A stretch of 64,000 nucleotides of DNA from Acanthaster planci (lineage: Eukaryota; Echinodermata; Asteroidea; Valvatida; Acanthasteridae). Below the pieces are notes generated by a model. That model made no database searches. It had not been told where the DNA came from and was given only the letters and a program-made list of their open reading frames with translations. Where the stretch lies: contig NW_019091378.1 in NCBI RefSeq assembly GCF_001949145.1, forward strand, positions 554,759 through 618,758, written 5' to 3'. Both the position numbers and the translations under genes were made by a program. How positions within the stretch are numbered: the stretch's first letter is position 1; each line of letters opens with the position of its first letter. Shown piece after piece: positions 32,801-45,383 of this stretch.

Positions 32801-35800
32801 CTTGTTTTCTCACTTAATTCCAACAGCTTTGCGTCACAAGGCTCAAGCCAACACTACCCATCCGGCCTGGACTGGGAACAGCAGCCAGAAGAGAAGGCAT
32901 AAGGAGGAGACCACCAGCAATGGGCTGAATGCAGCCCCCCTGAGCAGTGATGCATTACACCCATCAGACAAAAGGTACCATGAGCTCACTCTGTGAAAAA
33001 AACATCTAATAGCCCCACCCTCCCAGTGAGGTTCCTCAAGGCAGACTACGAAATGCGACTGAATCCAATACAGCCCATATGAGGAACTTGCTGGATTCAT
33101 AGTGCAACACCAGGCAGTTGTGGATTTGCTACTTTGAGAAATGTGCTGGTGACACACTACTGGAAACAATTCAGAAACTAAACAGTGTTCTTAACTTGCA
33201 ATCGGAAAAATACTTTGCAGAGTAAATGAGACTCTGTAGTGGCCAGTGCAGAGCTCAAATGATTGGATTCTAAACACTTTTTTAATGTTAAATGAGCACG
33301 TATATTTTCTTGAAATGAGTTGGTTTTTGTAGCAGATGAGTTGATGCCAAACAAGGCAAAAAATGAATTTATTTCTATCACTGTTATTGTCATGTAACTG
33401 AAACGTAGGTCAACCCAACCACTGCCAAGTGGCACAGACTTCAACAGCCTGGTGCGACACATGCACTTGAAGTTGGAAGATGGGTGGCGAAGTTTCGCAG
33501 GCAGCAGACAGTGGGACTCCTTCAAGGAAAAAGGGAATAGCTACACGTCACACGATGCCGTGGAATGGGTAAGGCATCATTTCTATCATTTGATCTGAAT
33601 CTGAGCATCTCAATTGGCTGAATTAGAAAGCCTCACAGAATTTGATAAAAAGGGGTGTTCGTTGTCCTTAAGCCTGACCAAACCAGATGCATTTGCCTGT
33701 TAACTCTAGTACACCAAGGCCATGTTCTAAGCAGTGAATGCTAATCCCGCTGAACAACCTACTCTGAGGCAGCTTTTCCTTGAGACATTTGACCAAGTGG
33801 ATCTTTCCATGCTGGGCAGTCTCAAAATTAAGTTAAATGTCGTTTCATACATGTTACTGCGTTTGACAGAGTTTTCTAACCAAAATACCTAATACCGTGA
33901 GAGTAAGGCCTTTCAAAGGCACAACTTGAGGCTTTTTCATGTCGACCCTCCATGCAGGGTACAGCCCTTGTGTTCAGCCTGCATCTCTGTCGGGTGTTGG
34001 CAGCGTCGACCCTTCCCGATGACAGCAGTGGAGGAAAGAAGAAGATCCTTGCATCTGTGGCAGACAGATTGCCGGGGCTGTGGAGCAAGCCAGTCAGCCT
34101 ACTGAGCCTCCTCCATCAAGAGGAAGGCAAGAGGACAGAGCCTAAGCCCCAGGAAACTAAGCCTGAGGTGAGATTCAAACAATGGCTTTGTGACCTTGAA
34201 AGAGAACACAAGCACGGTTAATGACCGACAAAACTATTACAACAGAGCAGTCTGATAGTATTGAGCAAACTCCATATTTAAGTCCTTCAATTACTCCCCC
34301 TAAAACTCAAACGTCATTCTGGTACCTGTAAACCGCAAATGTCTATTAACCATAACGACAGAAAGAGTGACTAATTTTGATCATAAGATAAAGGAATTTC
34401 TGTCACTTTTATAAAAGTGGTTTATGCATAAGCCGGGATCTGGCCATTACTTCAACAGTCACACAGTGATCGCATTTAGCAATTTCTCAGCAGTGTTGCA
34501 AAATGACAGTCATCAGTTGTTTTAACATTTGCTTTGTTTAAATTTCGGGCCAAGATTCCAGATCCAATTCCAGCGACACCCTTAGCTGCTGCCGTGGCTG
34601 GGCTCCAAGCAGTGACCAACCAGAGCTTGGGCCAGGCACACAACAGCCTGGGGGTGAAGAAGGCCCAGAAGGGTCAGCTGGAGGAGGCGGTCGGCCACTT
34701 CTCCGAGGGGAGCAAAGTCGGGTTCAGCAAGGCCACGTTCAACCTGGCAGTTTGCCACGAGCAAGGCCGGGGAGTGACCCAAGATCTTGAAAAGGTAGAA
34801 CTTTCTCCTGATTCAATTACAGGTTATTGAAGGTGAACATGATGCTTCAGTCCAAAGTCACTCTAGTTCCTCTGTCATGCTATATCCTGATATGTTTTAC
34901 ACAAAATCTTTTTGAGTAAATTGTGGTTTACTTTGAACTCGTTAAAGTAAGCTAAGAAAGATGATTTCTCCTCACTGTATTATAACACAAATTGTTTCCC
35001 TCAGGGTGGTGTTTCTTATCCTCCGATTCTAATGAGCATGTGAATTACACAAATATTCAACATTCTCCTGGGTCAAAGTCAGCATAGAAGTTCACAAAAA
35101 CTTTCTGGGTGTGGCAGTCTTCTCAAGGATGATCACCTCTACTTAAAAGCAATTTGTTACACTTTGCAGGCGGCTGATCTGTACAAGGTGGCCGCGGCTC
35201 AAGGTCATCCACAGGCCAGTTACAACCTTGGGGTGTTTCACCTGATGGGCAAGGGAGGTCTGCAACAAGACATGGCTCGTGCTCTGGAGTTGATGGGCAC
35301 AGCAGCTGTGGCAGGCGTCACACAGGTGAATTTCAAAGGCACATCCTAATCCAAGGGGATAGATTGGCTATGAATGGTATAAAAGCACAAACCTGTATCC
35401 AAAAAATGGTGGTCCCTTGCTTTTCTGTGGAAGAACTGTTCAACAAGGTCTGCTTCACGTCCAATAAGTGGAGTTTTAGGCACAACATGCATGTACATGT
35501 ACCTTTGAGTTTCAAAAGAAATCAGTCAGTTGACATCGAAACGTTGTAGACTTTGGTTTATTGTGCCAATGTAGTGAAAACCCTTCACTACCAAGCACAG
35601 GCAATTTTGACCAGGATCATTGCTTTTGTTGCAGGCAAACAGATACTTGGGCATTCACTTCCTTGAAGATAAAGAACAGAGAGATGAGGGAAAAGCAGCG
35701 ACGTTTCTGCAGAAAGCTGCTGAAAAACAAGTAAGCTGAGACTTTATTTTGGTTGGGGGGGGTCAATTTTGTTTGCGACGTGTACATATACACGTATTTA

Positions 35801-36822
35801 CCATTTTGCCGGACTTTCCCATTTCTTAAGCACAAAACCATGGCACGACAAGTAATTTTTGCAAAGCAGATGTTGATGCCCTTGATAGTGTGCAGCTCTC
35901 ATGTGTTTGTGTACAGAGCTCACCTCATTCAGGTGTTGTATAAAACAGATCTCTCAAGCATATTTTCACACCTTTTATTTACAGGATGTGGAGGCAGAGT
36001 ACTATCTTGGGCTGTGCTATGAACATGGCTGGGGTGTGCCCTCAAACGGTGCCAAGGCAGTTTCACTTTACCACAAAGCAGCTATGAAAGACCACCCTGA
36101 GGCCCTCTGTAGCCTGGCAAGGTGCCATGAGCTTGGTCTTGGAGGCGAGTTGAAAGCTCAGTTATTCATTTTTGACTGATATAGTGTTGCTGGTTTAACC
36201 ACAACTCTCAAGATACTCTCGCTCATCTTATTTGCAAATGTTTTTTACAGGTTTGCCAATCAACAAAAAGTCAGCTTTACAGTTCTACAAACAAGCAAGT
36301 GAAGTGGGTCATGAACAAGCCTCAGAGTCCTTGGAACAACTGCTATCCAATCCCACCGCTGACACCTCCAAAGTGCCACAGGTCAGCACTCGAGCAGCAC
36401 ATAACACAGGTGTGATACCAACAAGAGAGAGTAACAGCTCAAACATTTCACAGTCAAGGATACATGGACTTCAGGAGGTTAACAAGTCATTGCACGTGTC
36501 CGTCTCGGCTCCAAGTCTCTCAAACAGTGAGGGGAAAACACTTCAGAGCGAGCCTGGAAAGGGCAGTGCCCAACACAAGTTTTCATACAAGAGTGGGAAG
36601 GCTTCCGTATCACAGCTGAGCCTTCTGCTGCCGTACTACTTCAGTCTGCCCTCCAGACCACCAATTGCCAGTCTTGGAATGACCAATGGAGCTCAAAGTT
36701 CAAAGGTCAGCTTTCAGGTTGGAGATGAAGAAAGTTCCGATGAAGAGGACAGAGCCGACAGTTCAGCGCATGGATTTGAGAGCAGATTCTTCACCTCTAA
36801 TCCATGCCTCATGGTGACATGA
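29880..36822 (+). CDS. DELE1: DELE1, mitochondrial stress relay protein with Sel1-like repeats
   Basis: Exons: 29880-29982 (tentative), 32827-32974, 33448-33568, 33958-34167, 34555-34794, 35170-35325, 35635-35730, 35985-36144, 36251-36822; 601 residues if exon 1 is right. Known role: DELE1 is imported into mitochondria, cleaved by OMA1 on stress, and its C-terminal part activates the HRI kinase in the cytosol. Exon 1 begins MSGLLRLLYAVYKSLVKYP, free of acidic residues and like a presequence; its phase fits exon 2. A short hydrophobic stretch, GTALVFSLHLCRVLAA, follows SHDAVEW, as in human DELE1 (DAISWGTLAVLALQLARQ). TPR/Sel1-like helical repeats cover about residues 205-430, e.g. ATFNLAVCHEQGRGV and AEYYLGLCYEHGWGV. 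The C-terminus is Ser-rich and ends with an acidic patch (DEESSDEED). The intron after 36144 has a GC donor. The acceptor before 34555 (CCAAG) is the weakest of the confident junctions. Confidence 0.88.
31895..31945. other. Isolated CpG-rich palindromic patch
   Basis: GCCGGCCGGCCGC and GGCGCGGCCGC lie in otherwise AT-rich DNA within the long first intron proposed for DELE1. It could be an alternative promoter or a repeat fragment. Confidence 0.4.
32160..32340 (+). repeat. Dispersed repeat, family D, copy 1
   Basis: Blocks GTGTACAAACC, TGGTCTGAAAAAGTATTTTC, TAAGTAAACACTTT, CATATCACTTTCTGATG are colinear with 39985-40145 in the HPF1 region. Both copies sit in introns of multi-exon genes. Class unknown. 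Confidence 0.6.
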
Positions 36823-37738
36823 ACTGTCACTCGGACGCACTTGATGCTTAAAACGCACAGTGCACTAAAATGGGCTTGCTGTACATGTATGCAATCAACA
36901 CTTAAGGTAGTGGAATTTTTAACTTTTAAGTTAAGGTGGTGGGTGTGAGATTGCAGAAATTTTGTGTGGCAGATGAGATCATACTGGTCTTTATACAGAG
37001 TACTAAGAGTAGTTATACTTTTTGCAAGTGCATCACATATTGTGATTCATTTGTCTAAGCACATGCACATTAACAGCTCTTTGTGTAGTTGGTTATAGGT
37101 GTGATAAAAGGCGGTCAACGGTCACATGCTCATTTAACTTTAACTATGCATGTCGAACAACTCTCAAATCTGTACTACACACCAGCTAATGGAAAATACC
37201 TGGGGTATGTCTATATTCCACAGTACTTTCTCTACATGTTACCTCATTATACATGTACTTGTGTCCCTCGAATTAGTGCACCTCTTAGGGCCATAAAAAT
37301 GGTCCGAAGGATTTATTTTTAAGAAATATTGTATTCTGTACAAAACGAACAAGAGGAAATTGCTTTTTATTCAAGTTTTATTCCAGAGAAGGTTTTCTGA
37401 GGAAACAACCCTTTTGCAACCTGGATTCTTAAGAGTAAAGTATTGTTCCTTGAATTCACCAATACATGTTACTCATGTGGTTTAACTCAAGATAGCATTT
37501 GCATATACATGTTCAACATCTAACTGAACTGGCACCTTTTATATCATACACATACAATTTTTGTAAGGGGGTTTCTTTTATAAAAAATAATAAAAGTCTT
37601 GTTGCAGTTGCAATGTGAATGGCTGTTTTTGTTCAATTCCTTTACTGTGTTGCCATTTGAGTAAATCCTACGTTACTGCCAAAGTTTCGTCATCATGACA
37701 AGTTGAAATCAGCATGAGAGACTGTAGCACCTGGTATT
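36823..37738. other. Convergent 3' ends of DELE1 and HPF1
   Basis: The stretch serves as both 3' UTRs. AATAAA for DELE1 is at 37589-37594 (+). AATAAA on the minus strand for HPF1 is at 37366-37371 and 37377-37382. With these signals the two transcripts would overlap by about 200 nt. TACATGTA occurs twice here. Confidence 0.5.
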
Positions 37739-40700
37739 TTACGTCACACTCAAGTCATCTTTCCGTCTGTCCTCCAAATGTGACTCCAGGATCTTGCCAA
37801 ACTCTTCCCGCCGGAGCAGTGTGTAAGCCAAGGGCAGGACATTCCTAATGGTCCCGTGCAGGACGGGCGAGCCGTACATGAAGAGGTCAATGCCCAGCTC
37901 ATAGCCTTCCCCGTAATCGCACTCGTCGTTGGCAAACTGAACAAAGTTGATGATCTCATCCAGGGGTTCAAAGTTCTTGTTGCGTTCGTCCTCATTTTTG
38001 CTGTCGGCAATTTTCTTGAAGATCCGTTTCAGGTTGGCTGTAAAGTGTAAAAGTTTAAAAGTAATGTTAACCACTCAATATGAATTGTCGCCAAGTTGCT
38101 GGTAAAGAAATACAGATCCTAGGTGAAATTGCAAATCCGTCAAGACCCAGAACTTACCATCAGTTTCTGGAAGCTCCCGGTATCCAACTTCATTGGCATC
38201 AATGGGTACAACAATGCCTGTGCCATGGAATGTCTTGGCAACCACCTTTTTCTCCCTATCCTTCATGGCTTGAGACTTGCTGTCCAGCGAGTGGCCGCAC
38301 TTCTTAGCCCAGTCGGTCAGCGGCTTCTGCAGGGACTGAATTTTACTCTGTTCCGCCTTGTCTTTTGTGGCTTTGCAAAGCTTGTCCATGTGTAATCTGT
38401 ATGAATTTAAGGAAACAAAACTCTTTTCTTTGAAGCCTCCTTGAAACATAATGATGACCACATCTATTAAGATTTCCGAGATGAGTAAACTATTGCTCTT
38501 TAATGTAAGCACATGGAGTTCTAGATTTTAGATTAAACAAAAAATCATTAAATTTAGTGGCTTAAATTGTTGAAATAACCAAGCCATCAGAGCTACTTTA
38601 ACTTTACACCCAATGTATTTAGAAATATAATGATGTAGCCAATTTTACCATACTCACTTGACAGCAGCAAAGATATTGCCCCCCTGAGCTGATATGGAGC
38701 AACTTTTCTTGGCCGAGTTAGCCGCAACAAACACTGGCAATTCCTTGGGCTCATCCCTGAAACAAAACAAAACTGGCGTCAGGTGGAAAATGGCCACACA
38801 CATAGAGGAATCTGCTCAATAAAAAATGCCCATTGCATACCTGAAATAGCCAAGATGATGCTGTGTCTCGTCGTCTCCACGCACGATTGTCTGAAACTCA
38901 GGTGGATCATAGTAGTACCTCCAGTGAAGGCAATAGGAGGATCTCTTAGACTGAGGGGTTTTCTTCAGATTTCCAGCCAGCACATCATAGGGGCCCACTA
39001 GCTGCAGTCCGAGAGTATCCTTGAGTGCATCTAACAGTTACAAACATGATTAAAAGCAAAAGAATTACAGGCTCCAGGTCAAGTGCATTTTTTCAAATTC
39101 AAATGATGAGAACCTTCACCTTACCAATAGCCATCAATTCCTAAAGGTGTTTATTGGATCTATGCCTACCTTTGGGGTTTTTCTTGTTGAGACTCTGACA
39201 AAATTCCCAGAAGTCATAGAAATCTTCAGGCATTTCCATCTTGAATTTCCACTTGATCTCTTCTCTTGGGTCAAGATCAGAAGGTGTGGCTGGTTGGGCA
39301 TAATCTGTGCATTCTTGGCTGCTCTCTAATGCCACAACACAGGCAAAGAAAGTTACGGCTAGCATGTTATATATATTTGAACAAGTCACTAGATATTTGA
39401 CGATATAATATAAAATAGCTGTGTACATGTACTACACATATAACAATCAACATTAATCAACCAACACTGGCCATAAACACTATGTCAAAATTGTGACTTG
39501 TAGGGAATATTTTTTATATGTTCAATAAATATACTTTTTATCCACTAGTTGCATCCTATTCTGCATAAAGCTTACATGTTAATGACAGAGTAAGCCTTTA
39601 CACAGTGACAATTTTTATCCCAAGTGGGGCATGTCTGCATAAAATATCATCACCTTTTTCAATGTCCTCTTCATTACATTCTGTTTTTTCTTCTACTTTT
39701 TCTTCTACACTGGTCTTTGTGTCTGAGTCTCCAGACATGCCAGGTAGCTGTGGCTCATCAGCACCATCTGCTTTTCTCTTCTTAGCAACACCAATATTTC
39801 CATCATCTGCATCCTGAATGAATCGTACAAACAACAAAACTGAGCTCATCAAGAAGAACGTAAAACTCCTACACTACCCTAACATGCCTAATTTGACTTT
39901 TTCTTTCAATTAATCCCAATCATTAAGCTTGTTTGAGACGGAAGAATCACACCATGACAAGAACAATACGGACAACATTTGAGGCCTGTGCACAAACCAA
40001 TGGGACTTGTCTGAAAAAAAAACAAGTGTTTTCTAAGTAAATGCTTTGAACTTTTCTTAGCTAAATTTCACCTTTTAGGACATGTCACTTTCTGATGGCT
40101 GTTATAACATGGTAAGGGAAAATTAGCATTGTCCGTATAGGGCCTAGGCCCATGCATGGAGAAATTCCTCCATGGTACAATGGAACTCCTCTGTTTGAAA
40201 CACCTTTATTGTAATTCACATCTGTTAGTAGAAGTTGATAGAAAGGTTTATCAATAAACATTTAATGACACCACGACAAAAACAACTGAAAACATTCACT
40301 ATACACAAGGTGACAAATGACAAAAACATCAGACCAACGGGAGAGAAACAAAAAGAGGGTAGGCCTAAGATGCATCATAGGTTGGGACCTCGGACTCAGG
40401 CGAAAAAACATGGGGGCAATCATGAAGAGGCCTGGCAAGGTAAAAATCAATCATAGAAATGTTAAAATACTAGTGAAAACAGACACAGTTTAAGAACATT
40501 AGTTGTATCCATATTCGTGATAATGAGCTCGCATCAATTTTAATTATTAAATTTCTGACTTGTTCATCATCAGTGATCATTCATCATTCACGTTCATAAG
40601 TTGAAATCATTGAAAATACAACATAGGCCCCATCTGCTACAACACTTTAGTTACTGTTGCACAAATAGTTCAGTAGGTAGGTTATAAGCCTAATTAACGA

Positions 40701-40977
40701 ATTTAACAATAACTTTGGTCCAATTAACGTCACGGTAAATAACTTCAAGTTCATTTGGTTCACCAGCGTGACTGGCAGAATGCCCAGCCCAGTTTGGTAT
40801 TCCACAGGCACTAGGTCTCGATGTAGGTAAAATGCAGTTAGGCCTACCCAGTACCTGATTCTCGCCTTTCCTTTTCCCCTTCTTTGGGTGCCAGAACCCA
40901 GCTAAGTGCTGTGGATTGGTACGGTAGCAGTCAGCTCCGTACTTACAGGCTGGCTTTCCAGAATCATTTTTGCCCAT
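37739..40977 (-). CDS. HPF1: HPF1, histone PARylation factor, with N-terminal PBZ zinc finger
   Basis: Minus-strand exons: 40977-40855, 39813-39654, 39325-39170, 39030-38841, 38756-38658, 38396-38158, 38037-37739; all phases join, giving 421 residues. HPF1 binds PARP1/2 in the nucleus, completes their active site and directs ADP-ribosylation to serine. Conserved blocks include [35 protein letters not shown] and [10 protein letters not shown]360-E361 in the last match human D283-E284, the PARP-contacting and catalytic pair. Unlike human HPF1, residues 8-31 form a PBZ poly(ADP-ribose)-binding finger: C11, C17, H24, H30 in CKYGADCYR ... H-x5-HP. A Lys/Arg and acidic linker (KKRKADG, EEKVEEK) joins it to the HPF1 fold. 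The ATG at 40977 (AATATGG) was chosen because it directly precedes the finger; an in-frame ATG at 41070 would add 31 residues. It is divergent with MRPL22. Confidence 0.95.
39985..40145 (+). repeat. Dispersed repeat, family D, copy 2
   Basis: Colinear with 32160-32340 in the same orientation: GTGCACAAACC, TTGTCTGAAAA, GTGTTTTCTAAGTAAATGCTTT, GGACATGTCACTTTCTGATGG. Lies in HPF1 intron 1. Confidence 0.6.
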
Positions 40978-41272
40978 ATTTTGAGGAAGGAGTTTGAGTG
41001 CACGGCGCTTTATTCCCGCGGAGATCCAAATGTTACAACCTCGTACAACCTCAAGCACACGTTTACTCATCTTTGCTCTGGGGTCAAAGCTGCATAATTT
41101 ATCAACTTTGACCTTTATCCATCCACTGCACCGTACCAGTGCAGTGCAGCCGTATCGTACCGGCGCAGAAGTTTGTGGAGCGTGCGTTTCATCACCCCGT
41201 AAAATATGATTTTATTTGCCCTAATCGTCCTCGTCTGCTTTGATCTTTGATCAGAAACGAAGCATTCACGAT
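40978..41272. promoter_or_regulatory. Shared HPF1 / MRPL22 promoter region
   Basis: Only 295 bp separate the two start codons of the divergent genes. The interval is locally richer in CpG (CCGCGGAGATC, CGTATCGTACCGG) and has no obvious TATA box, as expected of a bidirectional housekeeping promoter. If HPF1 starts at 41070 or MRPL22 at 41240, the interval shrinks. Confidence 0.6.
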
Positions 41273-43663
41273 ATGGCATCCTTCGGATGTTTTAAAAGTC
41301 TATCATGCAGCAGAAGGTTTGCAGTAAATGTGCGAAAAGCCGTAAGAGACGTGGGCCTATTAAATTTTCGGAAAGTACCGCGGATTCCAGCGTCTGTAGC
41401 ATGCGTTGATGACGAGCAACTGGGGCGTTCGTTGTTTTCGCTCCCGGCCTCAGAACGCAGCTTCATCGCGTCGTCCACTCTGGTTTCCGGAGCAGATCAG
41501 CCTTTGTTAAACTTAACGACTACTTTGAGTGGGTAAGTATAGAGAAATATTCATGGGCCTGACCCATTTTGTCGCTTACATTTTGTATTACATGTTTTAA
41601 ACCTCCTTTGTTAGTACTGTACTACTAAGTTAGGCCACATGTGGAAATTATGGAATCACCTGGTCATGCTGACTATTGAACTTCTTCTTTTTTATTCGTT
41701 TTTTGGAGGGAATGATTTAAGTCGCTAGATAATAGGTTAGGCTAAATACATTGTTGAGATACTAACTCACTTAACAATCTTAGAATCAGTGGTTAACAGC
41801 TGATTAGTAACTAAAAATTGACAGTGTTTTACATGCCTTTTACATGTATTTTATTAGATTACTTTACCATGTTTACATTGGTTTGATAATGCAGGCGTGC
41901 CATGTGTATTGATCGGTGTCTCCACACAAGCTCGTACTTGGCAGTCAAAGCATGGGAGCGACGTAATAAGAAAGTCTATCCTCCACAGAAGCCTGGAGAG
42001 CCCCCACGGAAGGCAGTGAGTTATTTCAGTTATTCATCAGGCAGTCATCATACGTCCTTTTGTTTGAATTCTGAACAGACGCACAAAACTAGAAACCAAA
42101 AAATCCATTATGTGCATTAATTAAGATTATGTATGTCAATTATTTATAGGAGGTGTATTACTCCAGAAGACAGATCAAGCACAGCATGAGAAAAATGTGG
42201 TACATCGCGAAGTTTGTGAGTAAATTCTCATCAAGTGATTGGATTCATTCTGATAAGGTCATTGGATCTCGACTGAACAACGTGCATTTATCTCATCTCT
42301 CAAGTTCTTTGAAGATTTAAATTTGTCAGAGGCGCTTTGACTTCCTTACGTGCACAGGTCAAGGGCATGATGATTGACGATGCGCTGACTCAGCTACAGT
42401 TTATCGACAAGAAAAGTGCCAAGATTGCCCGAGAGGTAGGATTGACCATTTTCAAGTAGTGATGCTATCTGCATTATATTTATTCTTTTGGTGTACTTCT
42501 TCCATCTCTGCAGTTGTATGTCCTCCTTCCTCAGAGAATATGGCGTTCTGTAACTCATGGCTGGAGGATGTTCAACTTTACTCTTGCTTGCTCTTTGGGA
42601 TTGTTTCTGTACAGGTTCTTCTGGAGGCACAAGAAGAGGCCGTCAAAAATCACAATGTGGAATTCAAGTCCAATCTTCATATCGGTAAGAAGTGTATTTT
42701 GGTAGTGTTTTTGTTGTGAATTTTACTGCTAGAGAATGAACTGTAATCAAAATTTCATAGCAAAGCACCATTTCGGACTTTTGTGGTACTTGTCTGTTCG
42801 ACACATTATACTGATATGGAAAAGCAGATTGATGGCCAATCTGCTCTGAGCAGGAACAAAACAGGGCGTGTTTTGAAATGAAATTGACAGTCCTTTGGAG
42901 CGCATTCACCACATAGGCACACAAGTTTATGTGCATTTGACACGGAGCATGCTGAGAACGTGCAACAAATTTAGCCTGGAATGTTTTCTTCGCGTGCACA
43001 CCGAATGCATGTAAGAGCCAGGTTGGAGAACTAAGTACCATCTGTCTTTCTTTCATCGGTGAGGGTGCACTTCAGCTCACAGCAGATAGATACTGTGTTT
43101 GTTGCTGTTGTTTGAAGAGAAATTTCTGAACAATAGTGAGTAGAGTGCTGTAATTAATTGGGGGGGGCTTAAACTCCAACGCAATGGCCCCTCCACTCAA
43201 AAATTAGAGAAGGAAAAAAAATCTGGTGGTCTGTCTTGGTTAGTGTTTTAACTGTGACTTAACCCATTGAGTACTCCCCTTTCAAGAAAATGAGGGCTCC
43301 TGCATGACCCCCTGCAAAATTCACCTCAGTTATGCCACCGAGTGGTAATGGTAGCTCCTTGAAACAAGGCCTTGGTGTGGTATCAAGAGACCATTTGTTC
43401 ATCCATTAGTTCATCTGTGTGTAAATCATTTTTTAAAATTTGTTTTTCACTCAGCTGATGCTTTTGTCGGCAAAGGCGAGTATGACCATGCCATGCGCAT
43501 CCATGCAAAGGGACGATTCAGCATCCTGGACCTAGTGTACAGCCACTTCTTTGTCTGTCTCAGGGAAGGGCCGCCCCCCAAGGAGGTTGAGACAACCGGT
43601 TACGATCAGGCCCAACATTACATAGACTCACTCAGGAAAAGGACAATCACCCACTCTGTTTGA
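41273..43663 (+). CDS. MRPL22: Mitochondrial ribosomal protein uL22m
   Basis: Exons: 41273-41532, 41895-42015, 42150-42215, 42358-42435, 42615-42684, 43455-43663; all phases join and give 267 residues. It is a large-subunit protein of the mitochondrial ribosome, lining the exit tunnel. Exon 1 supplies a basic, Ser-rich mitochondrial presequence (MASFGCFKSLSCSRRFAVNV) and about 60 poorly conserved residues, so the protein is longer than human MRPL22. Family-specific blocks are LHTSSYLAVKAWERRNKK and VYPPQKPGEP (exon 2), RRQIKHSMRKMWYIAKF (3), LTQLQFIDKKSAKI (4), VLLEAQEEAVKNHNVEFKSN (5), and GRFSILDLVYSHFFV, REGPPP (6). The ATG at 41273 has A at -3 (TCACGATATGG); an upstream in-frame ATG at 41240 would add 11 residues. 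Divergent from HPF1. Confidence 0.95.
42825..43080 (-). repeat. Dispersed repeat, family B, copy 2
   Basis: Inverted copy of 19505-19770, in the last intron of MRPL22. Matching blocks on the minus strand are GAAAGAAAGACAG, GTCAAATGCACATAAACTTG, GGTGAATGCG, AAGGACTGTCAATTTC and TTTTGTTCCTGCTC. Confidence 0.65.
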
Positions 43664-45383
43664 ATTATCAGAAGGGGACAACCACTGTAGATGTGCGTGA
43701 TGGATCTTCAAGAGTTGACGTATTGGGATAGACCAGATCAAAGCTCAACATCACTGAAGAGGGAAAACAGTGGATATGAGGGCTGAGATAGTTACTTGCT
43801 TCAGAAACGTCTGAAAAGATACATACATACATTCTCTCCAAGTGTGTGTCTTTCTGGTTCCAGAACTTAGAGCTAAGTATCATGTACTACGCTTTCAAGG
43901 CCTCCTCCCAAGATCTGATTTTTCCGTGAGAAAGTGCAGATTTTTCATTCAAGATTTTACTGGATGTCTTTTCAAGGCATAGTAGAGTGTCAAGAATAGA
44001 ATGTGGATACATGTATATGACGTACGGTAGGGAATCGACTTTTAAATGGCCCAACTGTTTTAAAAATGCTCCACAAACGTCATTACAAGGAATGTGTATT
44101 TTATAAAACGTGGCACAGCAGCATTATTTGTCAAAGAAAATAAAAAAATAAAGGTAGGTTTGATATCAAAAATCAAAAACTCAGTAATCCGAGGTAATTT
44201 AAGGTTTCACTGCATTTTTCTTCAAGGTTTATTTTATTCTATTTCTGTACAACAACTGTTGTATGAAACCATTCCAAACTGTGATGCTCACTAAAAAATA
44301 GATTTTCAGTCTAGTTACTTAAAAGACTCGGTCATTTGTCTATTAAACGAAAAATTTTAGAGATTCAAATAAGTGCATGCAAACTGCCAATTTGTCTAAA
44401 AACTTAAGTCTAAATATTATGTTCAGGACGTGTTTGGATGTGACAGAGTTGCAGAATTTTGTTCCATGACAGATACTGTTAGAGCCACTGACTGAACACA
44501 AGTTTGTCAAAACCCCCTTTTTTCAGTGGTAAATGCATGTTTGAATGATCAATTTGGAAAGATTTCTCATCAGCAAAGCTTGTTCATTGCCGTTTTTTTC
44601 TTATTTTCTGCAGTAATTCCATTTCAGCAAATATTTCATTGAACTTTAGCCGGCAACTGTCCAACACTTTAACTGTAAAAACCAGGCTTTGTTCCCCAAT
44701 GCCCTGACTTGCTCTAGAAACTGCACCCATCCCACGAAGTTACCCTTTCCCTTCTGGAAAACAATGCCTGTACGTAACAAGTCTACCCCAGTACACTATC
44801 TCCGTTGAGAAACAAGTTGCTAATATCTCTTCTACCCTCCTCACATCTCCTGGATGCAAGTTATTTTCCCTGCCCAAAGCCTGACGTGGTTCGTCTATGA
44901 AGCCCAGATGACCTCGTCCCCAGAGTTAGTCTAGCGTTGCGTGTGCCTTGCTCCACAGAATCCCAGAATTCTTCCACTGTTGGGCTTTGACAAATCAAGT
45001 CGAGTGTGGTGATGGCACATCAGCGGTGGGCAGCATTCGCTGTACAAGTCACACTGCACGGGTTAGCCAAATATAAAGTTGAGGTTCATTTGTTGTCAAC
45101 AAATGTGTATATGGCACAAAAACCCATATGGTTTTGATATTCTCTGTTTGTTTTAAGAGTTAACGTGGTTTGCATATCCATCCACCTCTTAGGCTTACAT
45201 GGCTTTTCTTCAACTTGCTTTGCGGGAAAGTTATTTATACCACAGTGCTTTTTTGATGGGATGTTTCACCCTAATTCTATTAAGCATAGGGCCTATTTGA
45301 ATTATGCACACATTAAAGTAGATGTCTGACTATTCTGTTACTGATTAATAAGGAAACATGATTAGGTTAAGCTAGCGGTTGAC
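43664..45383. other. Interval downstream of MRPL22
   Basis: Holds the MRPL22 3' UTR (AATAAA motifs near 44138-44155) and possibly a downstream exon of the minus-strand secreted-precursor candidate near 44980-44865. Nothing else is supported. Confidence 0.4.
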
